Below, in pieces: positions 1-11,758 of a stretch of DNA of 64,000 bases. Every line of letters starts with the position of its first letter. Position 1 is the stretch's first letter. The translations under genes were made by a program, and so were the position numbers. Source of the stretch: Thalassia testudinum (Eukaryota; Streptophyta; Magnoliopsida; Alismatales; Hydrocharitaceae); assembly GCA_037157565.1 (NCBI GenBank), contig JAZHRO010000063.1, forward strand, positions 91,884,001 through 91,948,000, read 5' to 3'. Below the pieces are notes generated by a model. It worked only from the letters and a program-made list of their open reading frames with translations. It did not search any database and had not been told where the DNA came from.

Positions 1-188
1 AGGTCTAATTAGGGTTTATACTCTAAAGATTAGCTTGATTGATTGTACTGTGAGGGCGGGGATTCTCTCATCTATCTTTGCTCTCTCATCTACTAACTTT
101 CTTCTGGTACATGGACGCTAGAAGGTCTCTGAACACTAATTTGGTACCACCTTTAGAGAGTAATCTAAGGAGATGACCTAATTTTTCT

Positions 189-1040
189 ATGTCTGAATCC
201 TTTCCCATGGGTAATTACTATGAGGAAGAACTGATTGAGGAGGAGAACTTGGACCCATACTCTTTTCCTTCCCACTATTCCTCCTTTTTTCCCTATCCCA
301 ACCCATCCCTCACTCCAAGTTCTTCAAGATGGGAGAACCTTCCTCAACACCCAAGACTTGACTCCCTTGCTTACACCTCATATTCCCGGGTATATCCAGG
401 CCTACCTCATCCTTACGGAATTCCACACAAATTTCTGGATATCAAGGATCTCTACAATCTCAAGAGACACTCTCCATACATGACCAGCACCTGATTGGAA
501 TGACCAACTATCTTGACCGGACTCATCTCTCCCCTAGTCAGGGATATACGTCAAACCTCAGAGTCCCAATACCTAAAATATCAATCCTATCCTCGAAATC
601 ACTTTGCAAATTATTCCAATTCCACCCAACCCACTCCACCCTCTTATTGGGATAACCCCACACCACCCAACCAAGGATATGATTCTTATCCTAGGTATTC
701 AAATCCTGATAATGATAGATATTCTGAATTGACTTAGGCTAGAAATTTTGGAAATTATTATCCTTAGCCCACTCAAACCCCTAACTATGGCAGTGATCCT
801 GAGATTACCCAATTACTCCAAGTAGTACAGGAGATAAGAGAAGCTAATAAAAGAAATACAGATAACCTGACAAAAGATCTTAATAAAATTTGGGAAGCAC
901 AGCATCATAGACTTGGTTAGAGTATGCCACAAGTTGGTGGTAAGCCATTTAATGTTGAGGATCCAACCTTAAGTATGACATCTTATTCAGTCCCAACCTC
1001 TACATACACCGACCCACCCACCAGCCGTATGATTATCTAG
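189..1040 (+). pseudogene. Decayed Tyr/Pro/Ser/Gln-rich gag-like reading frame of E1
   Basis: One frame can be followed from the ATG at 189 to about 1040 through several stop codons; the pieces at 189-494 and 513-737 are in the same frame. The product is rich in Tyr, Pro, Ser and Asn, with a short charged helix-like stretch near 800-900 (Glu/Arg/Asn/Lys, ending in a Gln-His-His segment). Most of the stops are TAG, as expected if CAG codons lost their C. There is no zinc knuckle and no known enzyme motif. Its place at the 5' side of an LTR element suggests a gag-derived or accessory protein, but I do not recognise the family. Confidence 0.4.
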
Positions 1041-1049
1041 AATAGATCC

Positions 1050-2126
1050 TATCCGGACCTACATTTGAACTAATTGATAATTCTGATATCCCAAAGATTG
1101 ACTTTGAGGAGAAAGACTTACTCAAGGATCTAAATCTTGATTTAGAACTTGAATTACAATCCTTTATGTAAAAAGACACACAATTGGACCACATAGATGA
1201 TTCAGATTTGGATACCTCAAAAATTTTGGGAGAATAATAAAAAGATTATAAAGAACCCCATCAAGAAGATAGAACGATTGGGGACAGTGATAGTCCCAGC
1301 CAGGCTCACTTGGATGGTTTTAATATGATTTTGTCCAAGGATTACCACGATCAGATGTGCTTAGATGATTCGATATCTAGATTTGGCAATACTAATCATT
1401 CTAAGATATTTCATATAGAAGTTGAATCTACCTTCACTTCTGTATCAGCTAATTCGCACCCTTCTCTTCCCATCCACCAGAGTCCTGAGGAAAACCCTGA
1501 CTCTTATCCCCAACATCTCGAGATTGAACAAAACAGGCAATCCCCTTATGAAAAAGATGTTCAAGAGATTGCAGAATTATTGGGGATGACTTATGATGAT
1601 TTATCCAAGGAAGCAAAAAACTTTATCTGAATCATGGAATTTTGAGGAAGTTGATTTGATTGATGAGAAACAAGAAGACATTCCCTCAGAAGATATAGTT
1701 CAAGAGAAAGACAACTGAGATCAAATTTATAATCCTACTAAGATATTCACAAAACAAAAAGGATTTGAGGCCTTGATTAATCTAGATTCCGATCTTACTT
1801 CCCCTGGGGAAATGATTCTAAGGAAAAATGAATTTTTGCCCATTACATTTGAGTATTTATATCATGAATTAAGATAGGATTTTGGTCACTCATATGAGAC
1901 TTTTTATCACCCCAAGGATGAGCTTGAGGATTCTGATTTGGATATCCAGCATGATTTGGGTGAATCTGAAACCATTGAGATGGACCACTGGATTTTATTT
2001 GTCTCACCTACTTTACATCCATCCACACTTGACTGGACTTATGAAGTGGTTTCTTATACGATATCAAACTACACCACTCGGGTTCCTCCTTTCATTTCCC
2101 ATCGCTTTCAAGACCCGTATGATTAA
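1050..2126 (+). pseudogene. Decayed acidic (Asp/Glu/Ser-rich) reading frame of E1
   Basis: Downstream of the Tyr/Pro-rich frame a second low-complexity coding trace runs to about 2126, changing frame at least once. The longest open piece is 1310-1630 (106 codons). The translation is dominated by Asp, Glu, Ser and Leu with frequent short acidic clusters, and has no enzymatic motif. A similar acidic trace occurs at 9100-9970 in the next element, so this looks like a conserved module of polymerase-less elements and not random sequence. Function unknown; the two traces have not been formally aligned. Confidence 0.35.
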
Positions 2127-2858
2127 TTCCACACTAACCACTTTTTATCCACCTCATTTGCCTTATGCACCATTCTTTAGGGTTACCACTATCTACTTTC
2201 CACTCTGGCACCCGCATTTATTTTTCTCTCTTTTGTAGCACCTGGCTGCAAATAATTCCAAGCTCATTGATTTTTTTTCCCAACCTTTTGGGCTTGGTAT
2301 TCACCATTAGCTGATCCACATATGTGGATCACTGATTCTTGGGCTGCATAATCATATCTTCATATTAATCCTGACTCAACCCATTAATTTAATCATTCAC
2401 TTTTGGCTTTAGGTCTGGCAAATGACATTAAACTTAGCGCTGGCTGGGAAGCAACCTAGTATTTTGTATAGGTACTTTTATGTCCAAGCTGACCTGGTTT
2501 AACAAGCTCAGTCAGGTGATATCCCCTCCTCTTGCTTATTACATTTTGATTTTTCTGCATACATTTCAATGAGGACATTGTAATAAATAGGCATGAGGGT
2601 TGGACATTGCATGCCTTATTTTTATGTTAGGAAAAAAAATTGCATAAAAATTTTTATTAAGAAGGTTCTATTAAGGATTTATTCTTAAGTTGATTCCTGA
2701 ATTTAAATTCAGTACATTTTCACACTTACATGTAGAATTTGTAACGGATCCTTTATGAAGACCGATAGACATCTTTAGTTTGTCAAGAAGAAGTATTACT
2801 TCTCCTTCTGAACCCTTGGACACTAATTAGGGAGTCAAGCAAACATCTTCTAGCAGAT

Positions 2859-3793
2859 CCACCAAACAAGTATGAGGTGTGAGTAGAGAGTTTACTAGTG
2901 CTCTAAGGCTAGTATAAGGAATCTTAGTTTTTGGGTAATTGAATAATGATACTGAAAGTTAGGCATAGTTTTCTCTCCTGGTTCCTGTGTATAAATTCTT
3001 TCTGTGAATGTTTTGAGAGCCACAAAATAAGGCAAATACGCAGTGAGTGGATTCTAATAAAACTAGGACTAAGGTGGATCATTACGACCGTCCTTTATGA
3101 AATCCTCGACTGAAGGAGGGTATTAATATCAAAGATAGAAATATGTTATCCCATCCATTCTTTTTCCGATGTCGAGAGTAAGCACTTCCACCAAATAAGC
3201 CTCCTGATATCCTCTTGAACACCCTAATCCCAAATAATGCTTCGTGACTAAAAATGTGCATGGGTGCTGCAGTACGTTGTGTTGGTAGAAATAAATATAT
3301 ATGAAAAGAGAGAAAGAAATAAAGAAAAAGAAAAAAAAGAAAGAGAGAAAAGCAGAAAAAAATATATATTTAGACAAAAAATGTGTTAATTGCATTGTGT
3401 TTACTTCATGTCAAGCACATTGAGGCAACAATACCCATTCCCTTTACAATCCACCAAATACAGTCTTGACCTACTTTTTTGTATTTCTAACCACTTGAAT
3501 ACGGGCTGAGAAATTCTGACTTAGTCATAAGATTATCAGAACTTAATCAAAGTGTTAATGCCATGAGAGGCCACCAAATATATTGACAAATTTGGTGAGA
3601 TTGTGAGCTAAAAAAGAAAAAGAAAAGAAAAGAGAAGAAAAAGAGAGAAAAAAGAAAGGGAATAAGTATAAAGGAACAAAAGAGAGAACAGTTTCTCTGC
3701 CTCTCTTTAAGTTGATTTATTTAATAAGTCTGGAAATCTAGGTTCTAAAGTACTAGTCTATATGTAGCACTAGAGGAGTGTCAGCCACCAAAT
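2859..3793 (+). repeat. Five spaced CCACCAAAT motifs in the 3' noncoding region of E1
   Basis: CCACCAAAY occurs at 2859, 3188, 3451, 3571 and 3785, so spacings are 329, 263, 120 and 214. Five matching motifs lie on the other strand in the Athila element (17918, 17591, 17387, 17265, 17039) in the same order, at spacings 327, 204, 122 and 226. Flanking bases are also conserved motif by motif; for example the fifth is followed in both by ATGACTCAGA or TTGACTCAGA. Between the motifs lie purine-rich, simple-sequence stretches. Probably recognition sites or a structured RNA region of the element; the role is unknown. Confidence 0.75.
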
Positions 3794-4104
3794 AAAAACT
3801 TGCATGACTCAGACATCTTCTACCTAAGCCAAAAGTTAGGGCTAAAATTACAAATTATTTTACAACCTCGAGGGAAGAAGTTTGTTTATCCCAATAGGAT
3901 TTTACTAAGGGTCAAGTATGAGCTTTAGATGTGGATTGACTTTTCACTTGGATTTGTTGCATAGGCTACAACACTACACCTTCACAATTGTCTGGATTTC
4001 TAAAGTTTTGGATGAAAACAAAAAGAAATAAATCTCTAGTCGAACTCTTGATAGAAATTAGTCATGTAGGACCACTTTGCATTTAGTCCTGCATTTACTA
4101 AGGA

Positions 4105-4129
4105 CTAGCAAGATTCAGGCATGGGGGTG
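4105..4129 (+). other. Polypurine tract of E1
   Basis: The stretch containing AGCAAGATTCAGGCATGGGG immediately precedes the LTR start TGATTCCA at 4130. The same arrangement, an ACTAGCA stretch then a G-rich run then TGAT, precedes the LTRs at 11759 (+) and 16691 (-). It would prime plus-strand DNA synthesis. Confidence 0.6.
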
Positions 4130-5780
4130 TGATTCCACAGCAATCATATGACCTAATTTACTTGAATTAAGTTAGATTCTAGCATAACTTAGGAACAATG
4201 CATGCATAAACATCGCAATTTGCATAGTAGTTAGTTTGGTAGCTTTATAGGTAATACTGCCATTTTATGCTCTAAAAGAGAGACAATATTAATTACAGAT
4301 GATTTGGGGCAATAGATGATAGATCAGACCGTACAAATCTGATTAGAACAACGACAGGAGTTCAACGCTTCCAGAATCATCTTGATCGGACATCCGTAGC
4401 ATCACATATAGCCCATAGAAGAACAAAGGGCAAGGAGCAAGATTGTAGAGATCCAAACCTCAGATGTCAAATCAGACCACACGGATGGATCCAAATCAAC
4501 GATCGCAATCCAACTGTGCAAAGATCAACCCGATCGGAGATCTGTAGCACCAACTACGAAGGCGAGAAGATGAACGGCCAGGATAGTGCCATGTGGCACC
4601 ATCCTAGCAGCCCCTTACCTCACCCCCAATCATTGAATGAGAAACGAGGGCCATTGGATTATCATCCAATGGCCAGGATTGAGCCAAGTCACCCACCTCT
4701 CCGCGCTTCATTAAGTGGGAATCCATCTCAACCATTGGATCGTCATCCAACGGTTGAGGGCAGCCACACACAACAATCAAAATCAAGACACAAACGTGCG
4801 CGTACCGCGTTGGTCACCGACCTCATGCAGGAGTGCAAGACACACGCTTGAATCGCACATAGCATGAAATCAAAAGAAGTGGTGCGCTTGGATGAAATAC
4901 TGTCGTGCGATGGCGATTGAAGGGCACGGATGCAACCATATGGCACGTGGAGGCATGTTGGATGTGGCGGCGCTAGTGACGGGTTATCTAATGCTCAAAC
5001 TGATGCCCCATCGCACGCGGGGTCTTAAGGCAGTGTGGCACACAACGAGAGCTATCCGATCTTCAAATCGGATGGTTGAGTTTGAAAGCGCATGATCGTG
5101 CATGCGAGGAGTGCGAGGAAGTGTGCGCGGATGAGATCCAGCAACTGTGAGCATGACACGTGGCACCATCTAAGATGATCCATTCATTTAAGGCATGATA
5201 GAGGTCCATTTGAGGTGTGATCTGATCCGTTGATCTCCTGATCGATGGATCTGATGGTTCCAAGGTTGATGCATAAGTTGGGGGGCCTAAATACCCACTT
5301 TGCCCCTCTTAAAGCTATAAAAAGAGCCCCATGGCTCCCAATTAAGAGGCAACTTCCACTAGACACATTTCCAGCCTCTCTCTCTCTCTCTGTAACATCT
5401 TTCTGGTCTTCCTCTCGACGCTCTAGATCTGATGTGCTGCCATACTTCGCACAAGCATCCCACAAGTAGCACCGACCTTCATCTACTCTTTTTCTCTCTC
5501 TTCTTTAGCATAGTTCTAGTTATTTTATTTATAGGTTGAGAACTGTTTACAAGTAGTAATAGAATTATGACTCTCTGAATATCTGGTTTCTATTTCTCTA
5601 TTCGCATTAGCATAGACTAATTAGTATGAAAAACTTTGAGAATCGTGTTTTGCCTCCTTGCAAACGACTCGGTACTCACCGACATATTTATAAAGTTATT
5701 TGTTTCGACATGATTCGCACTGCAACGATGAACTAATCTTTTACACGTTTTGCGATGAATAGGAAGATAGAAAGAAAACA
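4130..5780 (+). mobile_element. LTR, family A, copy 1 (3' LTR of E1)
   Basis: It begins TGATTCCACAG right after the polypurine tract. Homology to the LTRs at 7378 and 51194 is clear over about 4310-5300: all share the order of a GATCNGANC block, a TCATCTTGATCGGA-type block and a GATGGATCC-type block. A TATAAAAAG box lies at 5317, followed by a CT-rich leader. The U5-like signal GCCTCCTTGCAAACGACTCG is at about 5650. The right end is not sharp; I place it near 5780 by the decline of LTR-like signals. It is only loosely similar to the other two copies, so it is an old or separate subfamily. Confidence 0.65.
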
Positions 5781-7377
5781 AATCAATTAGGATCGACTTG
5801 CCTTGCTTTCCTAGTCATTAACATTTAAAGGCAAAGAGTTTCCTTATTTGTGAGATTGAATCCAGATTGAAGTTGATGTGATTTGATTAGAGATTTCCCA
5901 TCCATACATCGTATACCTAATAGGGATTTGTGCTAAATTTGCTCAACACCTTAAATTGCTCACTTTCTTGTTTGAGTCCAAGGTGTCATATTTACAATCA
6001 AATTGGACTTGAAATAGAGTCAATCTAGGATTTTCACATTAGGTTTTTAAAGTGTTAGTACACATTTGCCAATAATTAAGGAAATTAATCTTCCTGCATT
6101 TGTGTGCTACCCAAGCCCTTGTTTGAACTAATTTAACCAAGTGAACCCTAAAATCAATGCTCTAAATTCACTTGAATCATAAAACTTAGAACCTAATAAC
6201 TTGAGAACCAATTTAGGGTGATTTGGGTACTCTGACCCAATTTTTCATCCTCAATTTTAGGACAGGTCAGGTGAAGTTGGTTCACTTTATGAATCAATCA
6301 ACCTACAAATTAGGTCACAATTTGAAATAACTTTTAAATCAAGTGAAATTCAAGGCACAATTAGGGCTAAAATTGGTAGACATAGGTCTCAATTCATACA
6401 TTCCGCTCTACTTAGAACCTTAGTGACAAGGAAGGTCAGGTGAGGGAAACCCTGTAACCAGTGGGGACGCTCTACCATGTAGGGGTCTTTGTGGGACTCT
6501 CCCTTCTTAGCTACCCAAGTAATTCTCAGGTGTGTGGATTTTTGATTAAGAGGTTCATTTGCCTCAAACAGCCTTAGTCATCCAAAATTTTTTAGGTGCC
6601 TTGATTGGGTCCAATACACATCCAGTCCCTTATCTATTCTTTAGTGCACATACATAGGAGAGGTCCTTAGGTCTAACCTAGAGGCCTCTAGTAGAGTTGA
6701 TTTTGTGGGTGAAATATGATCTGATATGATCAAATCAATTTGGACCTGAATTTGATTCTTCACCCTGATCCACCACCTGATTTGGAAATGCAACCTGACA
6801 ACATAGGAAAGATGTTCAAGAAACCTGAATCCCATATGAGCATCAAAGAGAAAATGATTGAGACTGCTCTTAGGCATAGGGAAGAATTTGACAAGAACAT
6901 AGATCCCTTTATCAGAAACAATAACTCTCTTTATGGACCATGCCAAGATGATGTTGACACAAATGATATGTGATTCAACCCAAGATGCTCTTTTATCAGA
7001 GTATAGTGAATTGTGGAGATTACATAACACTAAGTATCTACAATATTTGACAAATCCACCAGTTTGGGAAATACACCAGAATCTCATTGAGAAATGTGGG
7101 TATATGCTAAATATGTTGCAACAAGCCATTGATTAGAACTACCCATATCACCACTCAGAAACCAATGAGATATCTTGGGGAAATTTTGAGGATCGATATA
7201 ATTTCCCATAGCTCGGGCATGAAAATGGAGGTTATTATTCTGGATCCCCAACCCAAATGGAATTGAATTTTGATTTTTCGCAGAATGACATGCCTGATCA
7301 AGATCTGGGTAGGGCGAATGCAGTTGTAGGTGTTCCCAATTATGAGCCAGCCATAGGAAGCTGTAAAGCTGGTCTAA
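5781..7377 (+). mobile_element. Fragment of polymerase-less element between two family A LTRs
   Basis: About 5781-6600 holds AT-rich noncoding sequence with no feature I can name. About 6600-7370 carries a coding trace (next entry). Family A LTRs lie on both sides in the same orientation, so this may be the shrunken internal part of one element or the junction of two. No PBS or polypurine tract is recognisable at either edge. Confidence 0.35.
6740..7136 (+). pseudogene. Decayed gag-like reading frames
   Basis: Two overlapping open pieces in different frames, 6740-6973 and 6933-7136, appear to be one protein split by a frameshift. The first is Asp/Lys/Glu-rich with a predicted helical stretch; the second contains a Leu/Tyr/Trp-rich segment and ends before an Asn/Tyr-rich tail (7137-7370) interrupted by stops. 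The composition resembles the frame at 189-1040. No enzyme motif is present. I call it a relic of the structural protein of a non-autonomous LTR element, with low confidence. Confidence 0.35.
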
Positions 7378-9070
7378 TGTAGACATATTTATTTAGGATA
7401 AAACTATTTATCCATGTTCCTAAGCTTATAGATGCATTTCATATTATAAATATTGCATAGCATAAATCTTCTGCATTTAGAATAATTTGTATGAATTTTA
7501 GGTTAATTTGTGTCCTTTTGTGGCCAAAAGAGGAGATTTATTTCAGGGCCTCAGATTGATGATCCAACCATATGGATCTAATCAGGAGACGATTGGAGTC
7601 CAACTCCTCTGAAATCATCTTGATTGGAGTCTCGTAGCATATTATGCCATCTGAGGAAGATCAAAGGCTAAGGGGCTAGGTGGTTCCAATCTGAACCTCT
7701 GATGCTAAATCTGACCGCATGGATGGATCCGGATTGACGATCGCAGCCCAACAACATGAAAATCGACCCAATCCAACATCCGTGGTGCCACCTACAAAGA
7801 AAAGAATATGGACGGCCATGAAGGGGCCACGTGGCACCATCACAGCTGTCTAAATCCACTCAGGCCCCTCTGCTCATCAGCTTGCCATCTCTAATGCATG
7901 ATCTTGACCATTGGATCGCCATCCAATGATCGAGAGCTTGTGCCATCTGATCTCTCCATTCAACCATCCAGTGCGACAGCATAGCGGTTGTGAGAGGTGC
8001 TCTCAAGCCACCAATGCGCATTCGAAGCATGGCTACAACACTTGATTTTGAGAGTGCAGGCACAATTCGATTGTGTCCGTTGGATGGCCATCTAGTGGTA
8101 CGAGACGTGCCATGCCGCATAACAGATGAGCACGGATATGCCTACGCAAGAATGTGCGACCACACGCATGGTCCGACGCTCTATTTGACAAGCCAACTGA
8201 GCGCGCGATCCTCACGTAATCTCGGTCATTCATCATCGATCCAATGGTGGGGCATGCGCGATAGCTACGAGCATCAATGGGTGCATGAGCTGGAGGTTAT
8301 AGCAACGTTTAGGGTAAATCTTCAGCGAGGTCTTTTATGTCACTAAATGTCCCATGCACGAAATGTCTCCTCTCCTCCACTATAAAAGGACCATTACCCC
8401 TCCCATTCTTCTTCATCTCTTCCTTTCTATACCTCACCACCTTCAAGGCTCTAAAGAGAGCTTATCCCAAGCCCGGGATGCTCCTCTAGAGTAGAAAATC
8501 AAATATTTTTCTCGCTTCTCACCCCTTTCATGGATCATCCCGTGGTCGTCATCTTACCACCTTCCGGAAGATCTCCGTTGCGACGCTGTCTTGCCCATCC
8601 TCCTTCCTCCGATGCCATTCTTCTTTATCCAGCTCCTCACCACCGTGATCTAGGCGACATCAGAGCAAGTCATCCTCCAAGCGACCGTCGAGGGGGATTC
8701 TTCTCACCTCTCTCTATCTTTTTTTTGCTTTCTAGTGTAATTTTCTGCTTTTTTGTCTGTAGCAAACTCTCACAGAACAAATATGTTGATTGTTTTTCTC
8801 TCTCCCTCTCTCTCTTTCTCTCTCTCTCTAATTAGTTGTATAAATATTTCGTCGATCTGATCTCTTGCCGTATAAAATGCCAAAAAAATTACAAAAGATA
8901 AAAACACCAAAAACAAATAAAACCAAAAGCGTGGATTTCAAAACCAAACATTCGCCTCCCTGTATTCAATCGAGGAGTCACTTTGAGTTTCAGTTATAAA
9001 TCTATTTAATAGCGATATTTTGTGACTACGATGATGGGTTCTCTGAAACCCTGATTTTACTTGCAAAAAA
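7378..9070 (+). mobile_element. LTR, family A, copy 2
   Basis: The left edge starts TGTAGACATATTTATTTAGG, which aligns with TGTAAACACATTTGTTGAGG at 51335 inside copy 3, so about 140 bases of the true 5' end may be missing. A TATAAAAG box lies at 8381, followed by a pyrimidine-rich leader, a (CT)n run at about 8800-8830, the U5-like GCCTCCCTG at 8954, and an ACTACGATGATGGG stretch near 9030. Open frames inside (for example 7990-8346) are shadows of LTR sequence. The end is approximate. Confidence 0.65.
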
Positions 9071-9099
9071 TACTCTCATCATGGTCCATCATGCCTAGA

Positions 9100-9970
9100 T
9101 TTTCCAAACACCTATGAAGAATTAGATTCAAAATCTCTCGAGGATGTAACCCCCGTACCTTATCCTGTTAAAGTATTCCTCGAAAGTAATAATGACATCC
9201 CAATAGAATCAAGTCCAGATTCTAGTGATCCAATTCCTACACCTGACCTAGAATCTTGATTTGAGCCTAGTTGGGATGATAATGAGGCCCAATGCGATGA
9301 GATGATCTTAGGCCTATATTTAATGATTATACCGCTCCAGACTTAGAGAAACAAATTGATTTTTCGAAAGTCAAACCAATTTATGATACAGAATCAAAGG
9401 AGTTGGATGAGTTTGGATTTGATCAGATCTACCCTAGATGCCCCAAACCTAAGCTTATGCCTAATAAAGACATCCCTCATAGCTTGGAATTTGAGGCTAG
9501 GTTAGTCCAATGTCAGGTTGATAACTCCATACATCTTCATTTGTTCTGTGGTGGAAAACTCTATCTTGAATTAGGTTCAGAAGTTGATTTCACAAATTCT
9601 CTAATGATTTCGAATCATACTCTGATTTTGGAGAATTATTCTTTCTAGATGATTACGAGCCAGTTTACGACCTCAGTATCCATGATCCATTCTTTGATTT
9701 TGATACTGAGGCCAAGGATTTGCAACTCGAAGTAGCCCTACCATTTAGAAACCAATCCCAACCCCAACCTGCCACCAGAATCAATTTCTATTCTTGCTTA
9801 CCTATTTCTGATCTGGTTGCATATGATTCACCGCCATATTTCGACAAGAAATTGGACATTGTTTAAACTGACAACCACATTTTTCCCACCTTTGATCCGA
9901 CTAGTAGGGTTCCTACATTCTCCATAGATCCATTATCTTTTGAGGACCCCTACTCTGATCCAGTTGAGCC
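9100..9970 (+). pseudogene. Decayed acidic reading frame of E2
   Basis: A Pro/Ser/Asp/Glu-rich coding trace with several stops and frameshifts; the longest open piece is 9403-9648 (81 codons). Short stretches such as the acidic run around 9130-9260 read as one frame until a TGA at about 9258. Composition and position match the acidic trace of E1 at 1050-2126. Function unknown. Confidence 0.35.
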
Positions 9971-11169
9971 AATATAGCCAAACCCCTGATTCATATTTCC
10001 ATACCTATTTATGCCATAAAGTATCTGGTGGGCTCCACACTTATTGATTCACATTCCTCAACCCACCAGACTGCTTGGGTTTGGTCTACATTATCAGCCA
10101 ATTGATCTAAACAAGCACCTGGTTGGACCAACCAGACTACTCATCAAGGTGCTTGCTCTGCAAAATTCTTCCAATCTGACCACCCCTTCTCCTTGACACC
10201 TACTCAGCTGAAGGCATTGAATTTAGTACTTAACGAAAGGAAACCTATCATTTCAAAAACCTGAGACCCTTCTGATTCTTTTTGAGCTGCATTCCTATTG
10301 CACTTTAGGGTCCAACTTTAGAACAACTGATTTGATACTTGTATCAAATCTTGAAATCATTCACAACAGTCATCTCGACTTGTTTACCCACCTTTTTGAC
10401 CATGTTCTAACCTTTGAACTAAGCTGAATTCATACCCACCTGGTTTACAATGAGGACATTACGAAACTTAGGCATAGGGGGTATTAAAGTACAAAATAAA
10501 TGGGAAATTCGATTCTCTGAGGGGTTCTCACAAAAAGAAAAAATGGAGAAAGGGAAAGAAAATTTTAAAAATTGATTGAAAAATCTTTCTTAAGGAGGAA
10601 AAGAGGAGGAAATAAAAAAAATGTCAAAAGAGAAAAATCAGAAACAATTGGTAGTCCTAGCAATTGATTATAGAATCTACTTAAGATCTAGATCAAATCA
10701 AAACAAGGATTAAGTCCTGAAGTGCTGGAGACAAGGAGATAAGTAAAGAGTACTAACCTTAGGCCTCTTGGGCCTATTTCAAGGCTTAAACATTCATGTA
10801 TTTGTTAAGATTCAGATTAATCTTCAAGTAGTTGAGGAAAGTGAGAGGCTGATGTATTAGGTTTAAGGCTTAGGGATTATTCGGCCCCTTGGTAACCTAA
10901 GCACCCAAAAATCACACACCAGTCTAGTTCAGTGAACTTAATGAAGAACATTGCCCAAAGTGTTCTGTTCCTGAAAATGTTTTTCCGAAGATTAGGTTTA
11001 AGAGCTGCTCGAAGACACAAGTTGATTAGATGAGTTCCCAGTGCAGAGAGGTGGAATGAAAAAGACTCCCCTCGAAGATGCGTAATAACATATCGTGTCC
11101 TCGGTGCTTGTCTCTTAGGATATCTAAATATCCTATCTGGGGCATGTAAGCACCGTGTGCTGGTTCGGG

Positions 11170-11320
11170 TGCCATGGGCAGGATTATCCAGAAATGTCAA
11201 TTGCCAGGCTTGAATTTAGCTATAGAATGCCATGGGTGGCACTATCCCAAAGTGTCGGAAGCCAGGGTTCTGGGGGTTGCCATGGACGGTGCTATCCCAA
11301 AGCAACAAAAGCTAGGGACC
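11170..11320 (+). repeat. Three tandem TGCCATGG-type motif units in the 3' region of E2
   Basis: TGCCATGG starts at 11170, 11228 and 11278, each followed by a gap and a CTATCCCAAAG-like block (GGATTATCCAGAAATGTC, GGCACTATCCCAAAGTGTC, GGTGCTATCCCAAAGCAAC) and then a GCCAGG or GCTAGG. The unit is 50-58 bases. It occupies the position where E1 and Athila carry the CCACCAAAT motifs, so it may be a functional counterpart. Confidence 0.6.
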
Positions 11321-11734
11321 CTTTGAGGATTGATGGTAGGGACAAGGAATCTGATATAGATCGTGTTTAGGGCCAATTCGATGGTTGATTTAGGCGAATA
11401 TAAAAAGAAAAGAGAGAAAACTCTCAAAATAAATATCTCTCTCTCTTATAAAAAATGCACTGGCAAACTAAACCTGGACTTGCTACGTATATGCATGGGT
11501 GCTTTAATTGTTGGGGCCAACAAACCTCTAGGCAGTTTTTGCTAGCCTTAGAAACCTTCGCGGCAGACCTAAGGCTAAGGCTGGTCAGGTCTGGATCTTG
11601 GTTGGTACTTGAGTACCTTTAGGCCAATTATCAGTACTCTAATCTAATTTATATAGAAAAGGCAAAGACAGGCATCTGAACATCAAAATTGTGGTCTAGA
11701 GATCTAGTTCTTTCCATAAGATTTTGCTAGCAAC

Positions 11735-11758
11735 TAACAAAAGTTAGGCATGGGGGTA
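11735..11758 (+). other. Polypurine tract of E2
   Basis: CAAAAGTTAGGCATGGGGG and two further bases directly precede the LTR start TGATGATAAC at 11759. Confidence 0.6.

Larger units (their letters stand above)
1..4129 (+). mobile_element. Internal region of a 5'-truncated, polymerase-less Ty3-type LTR element (element E1)
   Basis: This is the internal part of an old LTR retrotransposon that continues off the left edge and ends in the LTR at 4130. The orientation follows from the order of marks: decayed reading frames (about 189-2126), a block at about 2424-2470 containing TTAGCGCTGGCTGGGAAGC, a CAATGAGGACATTG block near 2567, a long noncoding stretch, and a G-rich tract just before an LTR starting TGAT. 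The same marks occur in the Athila element at 15110-32024, which places E1 near that lineage. I find no protease, reverse transcriptase, RNase H or integrase motif in any frame, so it is either an internally deleted or a non-autonomous element. The 3' noncoding part (about 2600-4100) matches the Athila 3' region in block order. Confidence 0.7.
9071..11758 (+). mobile_element. Internal region of a second polymerase-less LTR element (element E2)
   Basis: Internal sequence ends at an LTR of a different family (11759), so family A copy 2 on its left is probably not its own LTR. It has an acidic coding trace (9100-9970), a decayed module near 10218-10250 that aligns with the E1 module at 2424, a CAATGAGGACATTACG block near 10449, purine-rich simple sequence (10530-10660), a short tandem motif array (11170-11320), and a polypurine tract just before 11759. 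No polymerase, protease or integrase motif is visible in any frame. Confidence 0.55.

Noticed and set aside
3129..3395. 88-codon minus-strand frame with Phe-rich stretch resembling a membrane segment
   Set aside because: It is the reverse of a purine-rich simple sequence in the E1 3' noncoding region.
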